64,000 nt of DNA from Sulfuricurvum sp. PC08-66 (GCA_000830255.1 JQIT01000002.1:117020-181019), one strand, 5' to 3'; positions 9,013-17,789 are shown, counted from the stretch's first letter. Numbers and translations are program-made. Notes: generated from the letters alone by a model not told the origin.

Positions 9013-9710
9013 CGCTTAATATATTTCCAAAAAGTATATTGCGCGTAGATTTTGGCGATAACAAACCCTCTCCACCCCTCCAAAAAGCCTAAACGTAAAA
9101 AGTAGATTTTGAAAAAAGTCCAGTAGGGATTGAGAATCGCTTTGACCATGTTGTGACGTTTGTTGAGTGTGGAGTAGCGGTTTTGCTTGGCAATAAACTG
9201 CTCGATACTCTCATATGCATCGTGCAAAATATCCCCCTCTAGCGTCCCTACTACCTCTTGGGTCACTAATGCTTCGTGCACTGCCTTGTCGTTGTACGTA
9301 GCGTGTCCTTTGTGAAAAAAGCGCATATGATAGTCAGGATACATCCCTGCACGACGAATATATTTGCCAAAAAATTTGTTCAAATTGGCGATGCGATAGA
9401 CAAAATAGCGCGGATTTTCAAGCTCTTTTTGCATCGATGTGGCAAGTTGAGGTGAAATTTGTTCATCGCAATCGATAGTGACAATCCAGTCGTATGAAGC
9501 ATGCGATACGGCAATTTGACGCTGTTTGCCGTACCCCATCCATTCGTGGTGTATCACCTTGGCACCCATGCTTTGAGCTATCTCTACGGTACCGTCGGTG
9601 GAGCCATTATCGACCACCACAATTTCATCAGCGAAGCTAAGTGACGCTAACGCCTTGGCGATGTGCTTTTCTTCGTTATAGGAGATAAGAACGGCTGAGA
9701 GTTTGTGCAT
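9009..9710 (-). CDS. Family 2 glycosyltransferase (WaaE/LgtF-like LOS core glucosyltransferase)
   Basis: 233 residues. N-terminal SAVLISYNEEKHIAKAL, VVVDNGSTDGT, and TIDCDEQIS (DXD) place it among the small GT2 enzymes that add the first glucose to the LPS/LOS inner core (WaaE/KdtX, LgtF). The C-terminal half (MRFFHKGHATYNDKAVHEAL, then NPYWTFFKIYFLRLGFLEGW) also fits that group. The ATG at 9710 is chosen because the SYNEE motif follows at the usual distance; a 17-codon upstream extension has no support. It is divergent from dnaX, with only ~116 nt between starts. Acceptor specificity is not proven. Confidence 0.8.
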   Translation of the reverse strand: MHKLSAVLISYNEEKHIAKALASLSFADEIVVVDNGSTDGTVEIAQSMGAKVIHHEWMGYGKQRQIAVSHASYDWIVTIDCDEQISPQLATSMQKELENPRYFVYRIANLNKFFGKYIRRAGMYPDYHMRFFHKGHATYNDKAVHEALVTQEVVGTLEGDILHDAYESIEQFIAKQNRYSTLNKRHNMVKAILNPYWTFFKIYFLRLGFLEGWRGFVIAKIYAQYTFWKYIKR

Positions 9711-9826
9711 CGATAAGCCTCTATTTTTTTGTGGGCAATTATGCCTACTTCGTGCTATCAATACACTTTTATCTATTGTGCGTTACACTGCGCGCCTACA
9801 ATTTGCCTTGCCAGAGGGAGCGATTT

Positions 9827-11416
9827 TTGAGTCAAAACAGCCAAGTCTTAGCGCTAAAATATCGCCCTCGACGCTTTGAAGACCTCATTGGTCAAAACGC
9901 CGTAGCGCAAACGCTCACCCTTGCACTGGACTCCAAGCGTCTCTCTCACGCCTATTTGCTCTCTGGACTTCGAGGCAGTGGCAAGACCTCTACGGCGCGC
10001 ATTTTTGCCAAATCGTTGGTGTGCGAAAAGGGTCCCACCGCGCACCCTTGCGACAGCTGTATTCACTGTACGATGGCAAACGAATCGCGCCATATCGATA
10101 TTATTGAGATGGACGCGGCCAGCAGTCGCAAAATCGATGATATTCGTGAGCTTATCGAGCACACCAAATACAAACCTGCTAGCGCTAATTTCAAAATTTT
10201 CATCATCGATGAAGTGCATATGCTCACCACAGAGGCCTTCAATGCGCTACTCAAAACCCTCGAAGAGCCGCCTAGCTATGTCAAATTTATCTTGGCTACG
10301 ACCGACCCTCTCAAACTCCCTGCTACGATTTTGAGCCGTACGCAACACTTTCGCTTCAAACGTATCTCCGATATCGATGTGATCAATCATCTCGTGCATA
10401 TTCTGCACAAAGAGGGCATCACGTTTGAGATGGGAGCGTTGGAAATTTTGGCGCGTAGTGGCAATGGAAGCGTACGGGACACCCTTACGCTCCTAGACCA
10501 AGCCATCATCTACGGCAAAAACCATGTCGATGTAGCCACCGTCACACAAATGTTGGGGCTTATCGACCCCCAATTTATGCGCGCTATTTTCCAGAGTGTC
10601 TTTGCCAAAGATCGTGCGCAACTTTTGGAGTTTGTACACGCCTTGGGTGCCTATGAGACGGAACTGGTTATCGATGAGCTGATTGCCTTTTTGAAATCGC
10701 ACCTTTTTGACCCTACCCAAACGCTCTTTAGCACACTGCTTATCGAGCGCTTTTTTCTCATCCTCAACGATGCCAAAAAACTCATCTCCCTCAATGCCGA
10801 TGGGAATTTCGTCCTCTCGCTGGTGCTCTTTAAAATGGTCGAGGCGATGAAACTCCAAACCATCGATGAGGCTATCCAACAGCTCGAAACCAACCTCGCG
10901 CAAACGACACCTCCCCAAACGCCCAAAGCTCCATCGGACACCCCCAAAGCTACGCCTCCTCCACCACCACCTCCTCCTGTGGTCACACCGCTAGAGCGTG
11001 TGGGGCGCAAGCTTTATGACCGTGACGTGACACTGGGTCGATGCTTTGAGACCTGCGTGAGCATGGTCAAACACGAAGGGGACGCGCTCACGCTCAATAT
11101 GTTCGGCGAAGAGAGCTGTATTGCGACACTGCGCACCTACTACAAAGATATCGTGCTACCCTTCATCCTCGAAATCTACGGCCCTCAAACCAAACTCACC
11201 TTCACCAAAGAGCCGCCCGCACAAGAGGAAAAAAAAAATGAACCAACACTCCCTCTCTTGAGCGAAGAAGCGCCTCTAGAGAGCGGTTCCTGCGTACAAA
11301 CCCAAGCCGAGCTAAAGGCACCCATCATCGACCCAGAGGCGATTCTCAAAGCCCCTACAGTCCAAAAAGCGATAGAACTTTTTGGGACTCATGTCATTAT
11401 CGAGAACAAACTCTAA
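9827..11416 (+). CDS. dnaX: DNA polymerase III subunit tau (and possibly gamma)
   Basis: 529 residues. The AAA+ clamp-loader ATPase opens LALKYRPRRFEDLIGQ. Walker A GLRGSGKTSTAR lies near residue 46, then a four-Cys zinc module (CEKG..CDSCIHC), Walker B IIDEVHMLTTEAFNALL, and sensor 1 ILATTDPLKLPATILSR. A proline-rich linker of eight consecutive Pro near residue 385 separates the C-terminal tau region. The start is the TTG at 9827, six bases after GAGGGAG; the frame is open upstream but unlike any DnaX. Near codon 469 a run of ten A allows a -1 shift (or one added A) straight into TGA, predicting a second product of about 471 residues. See the separate entry. Confidence 0.95.
   Translation: MSQNSQVLALKYRPRRFEDLIGQNAVAQTLTLALDSKRLSHAYLLSGLRGSGKTSTARIFAKSLVCEKGPTAHPCDSCIHCTMANESRHIDIIEMDAASSRKIDDIRELIEHTKYKPASANFKIFIIDEVHMLTTEAFNALLKTLEEPPSYVKFILATTDPLKLPATILSRTQHFRFKRISDIDVINHLVHILHKEGITFEMGALEILARSGNGSVRDTLTLLDQAIIYGKNHVDVATVTQMLGLIDPQFMRAIFQSVFAKDRAQLLEFVHALGAYETELVIDELIAFLKSHLFDPTQTLFSTLLIERFFLILNDAKKLISLNADGNFVLSLVLFKMVEAMKLQTIDEAIQQLETNLAQTTPPQTPKAPSDTPKATPPPPPPPPVVTPLERVGRKLYDRDVTLGRCFETCVSMVKHEGDALTLNMFGEESCIATLRTYYKDIVLPFILEIYGPQTKLTFTKEPPAQEEKKNEPTLPLLSEEAPLESGSCVQTQAELKAPIIDPEAILKAPTVQKAIELFGTHVIIENKL
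11229..11283 (+). promoter_or_regulatory. Putative dnaX slippage / -1 frameshift site
   Basis: Ten consecutive A (11229-11238) read in frame as GAA AAA AAA AAT. A -1 ribosomal slip, or transcriptional addition of one A, gives AAA TGA with the stop at 11239-11241. Fourteen bases downstream, CTCTCT (11253-11258) can pair with AGAGAG (11278-11283), with additional inner pairs. E. coli makes gamma by a -1 shift that ends almost at once, and Thermus by transcript slippage on an A run. Whether the site is used here is inference. Confidence 0.6.
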
Positions 11417-11420
11417 AGAG

Positions 11421-12227
11421 CTACTCGACCCACGCATGCGTAATGATATCGGGGCGGTCATCGAAGCGTTTGAGCTTTTGCATCGCGGTACAGCGCCCCT
11501 CTTCGATATCGATGATAACCATCTGCAAGATTTTTTTGCACCGTTCTGGCACCTCAAAACGTCCTGAAACGCCCGTCATCAATCGCTCGATAGGAACATT
11601 GGCGCTCATGCCTATGACATTGTCACGGCATCCTGTCAGTCCCACATCGGTGAGATAGCCAGCCCCCCCATCGATGAGCAAATCATCGCTACCTACATGG
11701 GTATGCGAACCTATGAGCGCCGAAATCTTCTCTTTGAGGTGCAAAAAAAGCGCACGCTTTTCACTCGTGGCTTCAGCGTGCATATCGATAAAAATAGCGC
11801 GGATACCTTGGGCGTGAAGTGCCTCCACTGCCTCTTGGGTTGTGCGCACGACATTATCGACATAGGGCATAGCAAAATGCCCCATGGCGTTAATGACGGC
11901 CAATTTCTCTCCTGCCACATCTAGTACAGTGACGCCACGCCCTGCTACTTGTGCGGGGTAGTTGAGCGGTCGCAAAAGAGGCATCGACTCCAAAAGAGGA
12001 ATAATCTCTTTTTTGTCCCATGTATGGTTACCGCCTGTCATCACATCGATACCCATCCCCAAAAGCTCTTTGGCATTTTTGGGAGAGAGTCCAAACCCAT
12101 GTGAAGCGTTTTCGTAGTTGGCAATGACTGCATCGATGCCGTATTCACTACGCAAACCTTTGAGGTGTTGGGATATCATCGTGCGCCCAGGGCGACCAAT
12201 AATATCTGCGATGTAGGCGATACGCAC
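11421..12227 (-). CDS. YmdB-family metallophosphoesterase
   Basis: 268 residues of the YmdB/TIGR00282 type, dinuclear-metal phosphodiesterases reported to act on 2',3'-cyclic nucleotides. Metal-binding segments are visible: AYIADIIGRPGR, IANYENASHGFG, TGGNHTWDKK, IFIDMHAEATSEK and IGSHTHVGSDD. The GTG at 12227 follows AGAGG and gives the conserved beginning VRIAYIADIIG; about 42 extra upstream codons overlap the carbonic anhydrase gene and are not family-like. It is 2 nt downstream of that gene and converges on dnaX, whose stop lies 4 nt away. Confidence 0.92.
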   Translation of the reverse strand: MRIAYIADIIGRPGRTMISQHLKGLRSEYGIDAVIANYENASHGFGLSPKNAKELLGMGIDVMTGGNHTWDKKEIIPLLESMPLLRPLNYPAQVAGRGVTVLDVAGEKLAVINAMGHFAMPYVDNVVRTTQEAVEALHAQGIRAIFIDMHAEATSEKRALFLHLKEKISALIGSHTHVGSDDLLIDGGAGYLTDVGLTGCRDNVIGMSANVPIERLMTGVSGRFEVPERCKKILQMVIIDIEEGRCTAMQKLKRFDDRPDIITHAWVE

Positions 12228-12229
12228 GC

Positions 12230-13018
12230 CTATTTTGCCTCTAGTACACGTCCGTGCAACGGTTGCACGGGGCGGAAATTGTTGGCATGGTGTGTGCGGA
12301 AAAGTCCGATTTGTTGCGCATCTAACTCGATAGGCTCTTGGAAAATGTACCATGCTACATTTTCGCTACAAGGAGGCGTGGTGAGTGAACCCATGTAGTG
12401 GTAGTAGTGTGTTTTATCGGCAGGCAAAAGGTCGTTGACGGTGACATTCAAATCGCCACCCTCCAAATGCGCCAATACATCCTCCAACGCATTGTTGTGT
12501 GCACCCTCACGCATCAAAACACCGACCACCGCCAATTGACCTTGAGCATTTTGGTGCACCAAATGCAGCTCCATATCGTAGGGTTTGCCCTCTACCGTAT
12601 GCTCTGAACGTCCATGAAAGTGAAACTGCAACAGTTTGTAGTGTACGCCCAAGAGCTCGATACCCTCATCGCCAATAGGGTCTATTTTGATGGCGTGACC
12701 ATTGTCTACCTCATGCGATAGCTCTGCATGGGTCGATTCGTGAAACTCTACGACGTGATTTGCCGCCATAGGCACGGTTTGCTTAGGTGTCAAATCGATA
12801 GGTGATTGCGCTTTGCCTGTCCCACACTCAGGATTGACAAGCGACCAGTGCGCCGCGTCATACTCACCCTCATAGCCCCAATGTGCCTTGGTGAAGTTGT
12901 GCTCACTCTTGTGCGTCTCGTGCGCCGCAACTGCATGTGCAGATGCCTCCTCTTTGGGGCTACTACATCCTGCTACCAAAAGCGCTACGAGAACGCTCAC
13001 TATCCAAACTTTTTGCAT
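12230..13018 (-). CDS. Alpha-type carbonic anhydrase, lipoprotein
   Basis: 262 residues. Residues 1-17 are a signal peptide ending in a lipobox (LVAGC, Cys18), so the mature protein should be lipid-anchored in the envelope. The catalytic domain has SPIDL, the zinc site QFHFHGRSEH (two His) with the third His in MELHLVHQN, and SLTTPPCSENVAW. It hydrates CO2 reversibly, supporting periplasmic bicarbonate/pH balance or inorganic-carbon supply. Between lipobox and domain is a stretch rich in His, Ala and Glu. It has its own -10 element upstream and is followed within 2 nt by the YmdB-like gene. Confidence 0.95.
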   Translation of the reverse strand: MQKVWIVSVLVALLVAGCSSPKEEASAHAVAAHETHKSEHNFTKAHWGYEGEYDAAHWSLVNPECGTGKAQSPIDLTPKQTVPMAANHVVEFHESTHAELSHEVDNGHAIKIDPIGDEGIELLGVHYKLLQFHFHGRSEHTVEGKPYDMELHLVHQNAQGQLAVVGVLMREGAHNNALEDVLAHLEGGDLNVTVNDLLPADKTHYYHYMGSLTTPPCSENVAWYIFQEPIELDAQQIGLFRTHHANNFRPVQPLHGRVLEAK

Positions 13019-13047
13019 CTTCTACTCCTGAAATTTAATAAACGGAC

Positions 13048-13053
13048 ATTATA
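13048..13053 (-). promoter_or_regulatory. Likely -10 element of the carbonic anhydrase gene
   Basis: TATAAT on the minus strand, 29 nt before the ATG and followed by an AGGAG ribosome-binding site. It lies in the 56-nt gap after the porin stop. No convincing -35 is visible. Confidence 0.5.
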
Positions 13054-13074
13054 CGAATCTAGTCTCAAAAAGGA

Positions 13075-14361
13075 CTAAAAATGGTAAACAGAAATTAAAC
13101 GGTACTGCGCAAAAAAGTCGCCCGCTACTTGTCCATTGTCCACTACCCAAATCGCCTTTGCCGCGACACTCCACGCACCTAGCGTGTAGTCGATAACGGC
13201 ATTGATATCATGCTGTGCTATTGAAAAATTTTGACGGTATTGCGCATAGACCAACTGCATCGAGAGATGCTCATCCCATCGATGTGACAGTGTCGCATTG
13301 GCGCCCAAAGTGCCCGCTTTGTAGCTGCTATCGGTGGTGCCAAGCGCTTTGCCATAATTGGAAGAGAAGAGAACATTGCCTGTGAGCGTATCGGTGAAGA
13401 GCGGCGTACCGTCATAAAATGCCATGACATTGCTGTAGGCATCTGCAAAAGCGAAGTTCGCTGAAGCGGCAAGAGAGGCTTTGGTATGGGGTGTAATAGC
13501 ATAGGTAGCCTTGCCTGCCAACGTCAAGACATCGACCCCTTTGGTGTAGCTCTTGCCCCCGATGGTAGTACCGTTACGAAGGTTCGTATCGAAAACGCCT
13601 ACCGAATTTTCGTGTAGCACTTGGGCTTGCAAAAGTGCATCACCCAAACGCATATCCCCTTGGGCATAGAGCATCGAGATGAAATTGGGCATGAAATATT
13701 GATACGCTTTGAGCGCAATATTTTCGTAACTCAAATGGGCATCGACGATATACATATCCCCTTGCGTTTGACCTGTGTAGTGGGCTGTTTGTGTACCCAA
13801 GGCATGCTCCAAAATATTGATAAATTGGCTTGAAGTGCGCTGTTTGAAGCTGTCCAAATAGCTAGTACCTACGCCCCACGCTTCGTTTTTGTAAGCCAAT
13901 GTCGCACCCGAAAAGGTCGAGGGCAAAAGTCGCGCGCCCTCTTTGTGATGCGCCAAAGGTGTAGCAATTTTTTGACGTCCCAATCGCACATCCCATGTGC
14001 TGTCACGGTACCCCACATACGCCTCACCTGCTACACCGAAATTAGTCGCCTTGTCTGTGGCTACACCTGTGCGTGCCGCGTCATCGCGTGCGACCAAAGA
14101 GCCGTCGTAGTGGCTCATGTCACTCGATGGGAAGAGCGCGTTGGCTGTCATGAGATTGACCTTGACCTGCCACGGAGAAGTTTTGGGGCTTTGGGCAATG
14201 AGTTGTCCCCCTGTAGCCAAATCCCACGTATCGGCGGTGACACTTCCCGTCTTGATATTGTTGAGGTTGTAGCTCTTCCACTCCCCGCTAAAGTGCCAAA
14301 AACTCTCCTCTTGACCAAACGCCAAAAGGCTCAATGCCGCTGTAAACAATAGCTTTCTCAT
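13075..14361 (-). CDS. Opr-family outer-membrane porin (OprD-like)
   Basis: 428 residues. A short signal peptide (MRKLLFTAALSLLAFG) is followed by alternating hydrophobic/aromatic strands and a C-terminal Phe (ISVYHF) as needed for barrel insertion. The segments GVAGEAYVGYRDSTWDVRLG, GRQKIATP and LPSTFSGATLAY match the OprD/Opr porins common in Campylobacterota. It should form a monomeric or trimeric 18-strand-type channel; the substrate is unknown. Its ATG overlaps the mfd stop as ATGA with an AAGGAG just before it, so it is translationally coupled to a DNA-repair gene. A 5-bp inverted repeat at the stop codon is a weak terminator candidate. Confidence 0.88.
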   Translation of the reverse strand: MRKLLFTAALSLLAFGQEESFWHFSGEWKSYNLNNIKTGSVTADTWDLATGGQLIAQSPKTSPWQVKVNLMTANALFPSSDMSHYDGSLVARDDAARTGVATDKATNFGVAGEAYVGYRDSTWDVRLGRQKIATPLAHHKEGARLLPSTFSGATLAYKNEAWGVGTSYLDSFKQRTSSQFINILEHALGTQTAHYTGQTQGDMYIVDAHLSYENIALKAYQYFMPNFISMLYAQGDMRLGDALLQAQVLHENSVGVFDTNLRNGTTIGGKSYTKGVDVLTLAGKATYAITPHTKASLAASANFAFADAYSNVMAFYDGTPLFTDTLTGNVLFSSNYGKALGTTDSSYKAGTLGANATLSHRWDEHLSMQLVYAQYRQNFSIAQHDINAVIDYTLGAWSVAAKAIWVVDNGQVAGDFFAQYRLISVYHF

Positions 14362-17345
14362 TTTTTCTCCTTGTTTCGCAAAAATTTGAGCAGTGCATCC
14401 AAAATATCGTCATCGTCTTTGCTACGCGCTTTGAGGCTCTCTTTGGTTTCGTTGCGGTAGGTGATAGCGATATTTTCACCGTAGTTGGAGATACTTTTGA
14501 TTTCCAGTGCCAACGCCATGCGTTTAAGCGCCATGAGTGTCACGAACTGTCGCGTAGGCACATCGAGTTCTCCAAATCTATCGACCATCTCCTCTTCGAT
14601 TTCATACACTTCACGCACCTCTTTGGAGAGGGAGAGGCGTCGATAGAGCTCCAATCGAAGCCTATCCTCACTCACCACGCGCTCACTGATAAAGGCGTTG
14701 ACCCCCAAGCGCATATCGACATCGAGATGTTGCGCCTTCTCATGTGCGCCCAACTGCGCCAATGCATCTTCAAGCATACGTAGATAGAGTCCATAGCCTA
14801 TTTGTTTGATATGTCCGCTTTGCGCCTCACCGATGAGATTGCCGCCGCCGCGAATCTCTAGGTCATGGTACGCAAGTGCTTGACCACTGCCTAGGTACGA
14901 GTTGTTTTCCAGCGCCACGAGGCGCTTGGTCGCCTCTGGGGTAAGCTCCTCTTTGGACTCGACAAAGAAGTAGCAATACCCCTCGACGTGCCCACGCCCC
15001 ACACGCCCACGAAGCTGATGCAAATCCGCCATACCAAAGCGGTCCGCCCCATCGATGATGATAGTGTTGACATTGGGCATGTGAATACCGCTCTCCACAA
15101 TCGAGGTCGCCAACATCACATCGTATCGACGCTCCTCAAAAGCGATGAGCTCCTTTTCGGTGGTGGCGGCATTGATTTTGGAGTGAAGTGCCACGATACG
15201 TAAAGTGGGCATGATTTCCAAAAGCTGTTGGCGTTTGCCCTCCATGTGCGCGATGTTGTTGAAGACATAAAAAATCTGCCCACCGCGTCGTAGCTCTCGA
15301 GAGATGACCTCTTTGACCAGCTTGGCATCGTAGCTTTTGACAAAACTGCGCACCCCTTTACGCTCGTGGGGTGGCGTGAGGAGTTGGCTAAGGGTCTTGA
15401 TTTTGGAAAGTGCCATATTGAGAGAGCGCGGAATAGGTGTCGCACTCATCGACAACAGGTGCGTGTGGGCATAGAGCTCTTTGAGTTGCTCTTTTTGTTG
15501 CACCCCAAATTTATGCTCCTCATCGATGATGACCAGCCCCAATCGTGCGATTTGCACCCCCAAAAGGGCGTGTGTGCCTACCACTACATCGATAGCGCCC
15601 ATCTCCAGACCCTGCAACGTCGCGCTCTTTTGCGCGGTGGTAGTAAACCTATCGTACTTCGCCACACGAATACCAAAGGCGGCAAAGCGACGCTCCAAAG
15701 AGTGATAATGTTGACTGCTCAAAAGCGTCGTAGGTACCACCAAAGCACTTTGATAGCCCGATTTTGCCGCCACATATATCGCATTCATCGCCACCTCGGT
15801 CTTGCCAAAGCCCACATCGCCTGAAAGCAATCTGTCCATCACCGCGCCACTGCCTAAATCCCCCACCATCTCATCGATACTTCGGCGTTGGTCTTGGGTG
15901 TACTCAAACCCTGCATGCGATTGAAAATAGTGTAACTCACTTGGCTCCACAACAAGGCGTGGTGCTTCGATAGTGGCACGTGCCGCGGCAAGTTTGATAA
16001 TCTCAGCGGCAATGGCAAAGAGTTTGCTTTTGACCGCCTCTTTGAGTTTGGCGAAGCTGCTTTTGCCCAATCTATCTAGTGCTGGCAAACTTCCGCTGTC
16101 CGCCACATAGCGGTCGATGGTATGCAACGCATTGACAGGGATGAGGACGCGGTCAGCGCCTTGGTACTCCAAGACCACAAAATCTTGCATCCCGCCCAAG
16201 ACATTCGCCTGCTCGATAGCGCTGAAAATCCCCACACCGTACTGCTCGTGCACCACATAATCACCGATTTTTAGCTCATCGAGGATGATGGTCGCTTTGC
16301 GTTTGGTGGTGCGCACACGTCGCGTGGAGTTGAGAGAGAGGATAAGCTCTTGTGCACTAATAAGGCTAAAACTGTAGGGCGCCTCTAGGAGTGTAACCCC
16401 CTCGATATTCTCCAAAGCGTGCTGTTTGAGGACGCTTTTGTTGGGTGCGATGAGGGTGATTTTTTTCTCTTTGTGTAGCGCTATCATATCCCCTACATTG
16501 GGTGCTACGATGGTTTTGAACTGTTTGGCAGGCGCAATGGTCTCTATTGTTTTCCACAGCTCTTGCGACACGACATCGGTATCGTAGGAGAGTCGCTCCT
16601 CTATCTCACGCCACACCTCTTGAAAGGTAGCTAGACGTTTACCCGTCACAAAGGGTTGCGCCAACTCGCCCAAATGCCACAATCCCAACGCATCGATATC
16701 TTTGACAAAGGCATCACTGGCACAGGATTCGATACGCGCCAAGAGTGCGCTATGTTCTGCCACACTTAGCGCCAAAAAAGCGGGGAAGATATGCATCGAT
16801 TCAAGCTCATTTTTGTCGCTCTTTTGGGTATCCAGATCAAAATAGCGTATCGACTCCACCTCATCGTCAAAGAGGCTCAATCGATAGGGCATCTCCTCGC
16901 CCATCGCAAAAATATCGATAATATCCCCTCTGAAAGAGACCTCGCCTTGCATCTGGACGATATCGACAAAGCCATAGCCCCACGCATATAGCTCCTCTTT
17001 CAAAGAGGCTAAATCGACTCTATCGCCAAAAGCAAGGGTACGTTTGGAAAGCGTAGAGGGCTTGGGCAGAGGATAAAGGAGTGTCGAAAAGGGGGAGATA
17101 ATGAGGGGCTTTTTTGTGGCACTGTGGTAGGCAAAAAGTGCCAAAAAGAGCTGTGAAAGCTCCTCTTTGTAGGAGCGCAAATCTTCGCCAAAGTGCGCCC
17201 TAAAATCGGGAAATCGTACTACCGATTCGCCCTTATATTGTGCAATTTGCTCCGCTTTTTGGGCTTGTGCATCGTCTGCGACCAAGAGAATGTCGCAAGG
17301 GCGTGCGCCGCCTTGGAGATATTCAAACAGCGCACTTTGGATCAT
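14358..17345 (-). CDS. mfd: Transcription-repair coupling factor Mfd
   Basis: 995 residues, shorter than the ~1150 of E. coli but normal for Campylobacterota. Mfd removes RNA polymerase stalled at DNA lesions and recruits UvrA. Visible parts: a UvrB-like N-terminal region; the RNA-polymerase-interacting domain (KIGDYVVHEQYGVGIF, VLIPVNALHTIDRYV); a translocase with Walker A GDVGFGKTEVAMNAIY near residue 508, DEEH box VIIDEEHKFGVQQKEQL, and SATPIPRSLNMAL; and the TRG-type IRGGGNLIGEAQSGHIKQIG. It starts 6 nt after the bactofilin stop and ends overlapping the porin start. Confidence 0.97.
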   Translation of the reverse strand: MIQSALFEYLQGGARPCDILLVADDAQAQKAEQIAQYKGESVVRFPDFRAHFGEDLRSYKEELSQLFLALFAYHSATKKPLIISPFSTLLYPLPKPSTLSKRTLAFGDRVDLASLKEELYAWGYGFVDIVQMQGEVSFRGDIIDIFAMGEEMPYRLSLFDDEVESIRYFDLDTQKSDKNELESMHIFPAFLALSVAEHSALLARIESCASDAFVKDIDALGLWHLGELAQPFVTGKRLATFQEVWREIEERLSYDTDVVSQELWKTIETIAPAKQFKTIVAPNVGDMIALHKEKKITLIAPNKSVLKQHALENIEGVTLLEAPYSFSLISAQELILSLNSTRRVRTTKRKATIILDELKIGDYVVHEQYGVGIFSAIEQANVLGGMQDFVVLEYQGADRVLIPVNALHTIDRYVADSGSLPALDRLGKSSFAKLKEAVKSKLFAIAAEIIKLAAARATIEAPRLVVEPSELHYFQSHAGFEYTQDQRRSIDEMVGDLGSGAVMDRLLSGDVGFGKTEVAMNAIYVAAKSGYQSALVVPTTLLSSQHYHSLERRFAAFGIRVAKYDRFTTTAQKSATLQGLEMGAIDVVVGTHALLGVQIARLGLVIIDEEHKFGVQQKEQLKELYAHTHLLSMSATPIPRSLNMALSKIKTLSQLLTPPHERKGVRSFVKSYDAKLVKEVISRELRRGGQIFYVFNNIAHMEGKRQQLLEIMPTLRIVALHSKINAATTEKELIAFEERRYDVMLATSIVESGIHMPNVNTIIIDGADRFGMADLHQLRGRVGRGHVEGYCYFFVESKEELTPEATKRLVALENNSYLGSGQALAYHDLEIRGGGNLIGEAQSGHIKQIGYGLYLRMLEDALAQLGAHEKAQHLDVDMRLGVNAFISERVVSEDRLRLELYRRLSLSKEVREVYEIEEEMVDRFGELDVPTRQFVTLMALKRMALALEIKSISNYGENIAITYRNETKESLKARSKDDDDILDALLKFLRNKEKK

Positions 17346-17351
17346 AAAAAA

Positions 17352-17789
17352 TTAAGCAGAAGTTTTTTCAGATGAGGCTGTAGCAGAGACGAGAGGTTTA
17401 ACGACGCTCTTTTCAAGCGCCTTTTCGATAGCGTCACGGCTTTTGAAGTGTGAATCCCCTTCAAAGACCGCTTGTGCTTCGATGACCAACTCCGTAGAGG
17501 TGAGTGAGCCTGTCATTTTGCCTTTGGCATGAATCTCGACGCGCTCCGCTTCGATAGAGCCTTGGACGCTACCTTGGATGATTATTTTTTTTGCATTGAC
17601 GTTGCCATTAATCGTGCCATTTCGTCCCACTGTGATTGCAGCACTTGAGTTAATGGTGCCTTCAAAGTTTCCATCAATATAAAGTGCGCAGGAGAGTTCC
17701 ATCTCTCCTTTGATATAAGATCCTTCCGTAATGATGGTTGTGTTATTGTGCTCTTTTGGTGGTTGATTGCTGTTATTAAAGACTGCCAT
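17352..17789 (-). CDS. ccmA: Bactofilin (CcmA-type cell-shape protein)
   Basis: 145 residues with the bactofilin repeat core, a right-handed beta-helix of short Gly/Val/Ile repeats (EGSYIKGEMELSCALYIDG, AITVGRNGTINGNVNAKKII, QGSVQGSIEAERVEI). Disordered tails lie at both ends. Bactofilins polymerise into cytoskeletal filaments; in Helicobacter CcmA works with the Csd endopeptidases to set cell curvature. The ATG at 17789 has an AAGGAG 11 nt upstream and gives the family start MAVFNNS. An upstream GTG at 17840 would add 17 residues unlike the family. The first 208 nt lie inside the M23 peptidase gene in another frame. Confidence 0.92.
   Translation of the reverse strand: MAVFNNSNQPPKEHNNTTIITEGSYIKGEMELSCALYIDGNFEGTINSSAAITVGRNGTINGNVNAKKIIIQGSVQGSIEAERVEIHAKGKMTGSLTSTELVIEAQAVFEGDSHFKSRDAIEKALEKSVVKPLVSATASSEKTSA

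Noticed and set aside
9731..9826. 32-codon N-terminal extension of dnaX
   Set aside because: Hydrophobic, unlike any DnaX. A good GAGGGAG precedes the TTG at 9827, and the conserved LALKYRPRRFEDL starts soon after.
12227..12353. 42-codon extension of the YmdB-like protein
   Set aside because: It overlaps the carbonic anhydrase gene in another frame and lies before the conserved VRIAYIADIIG start.
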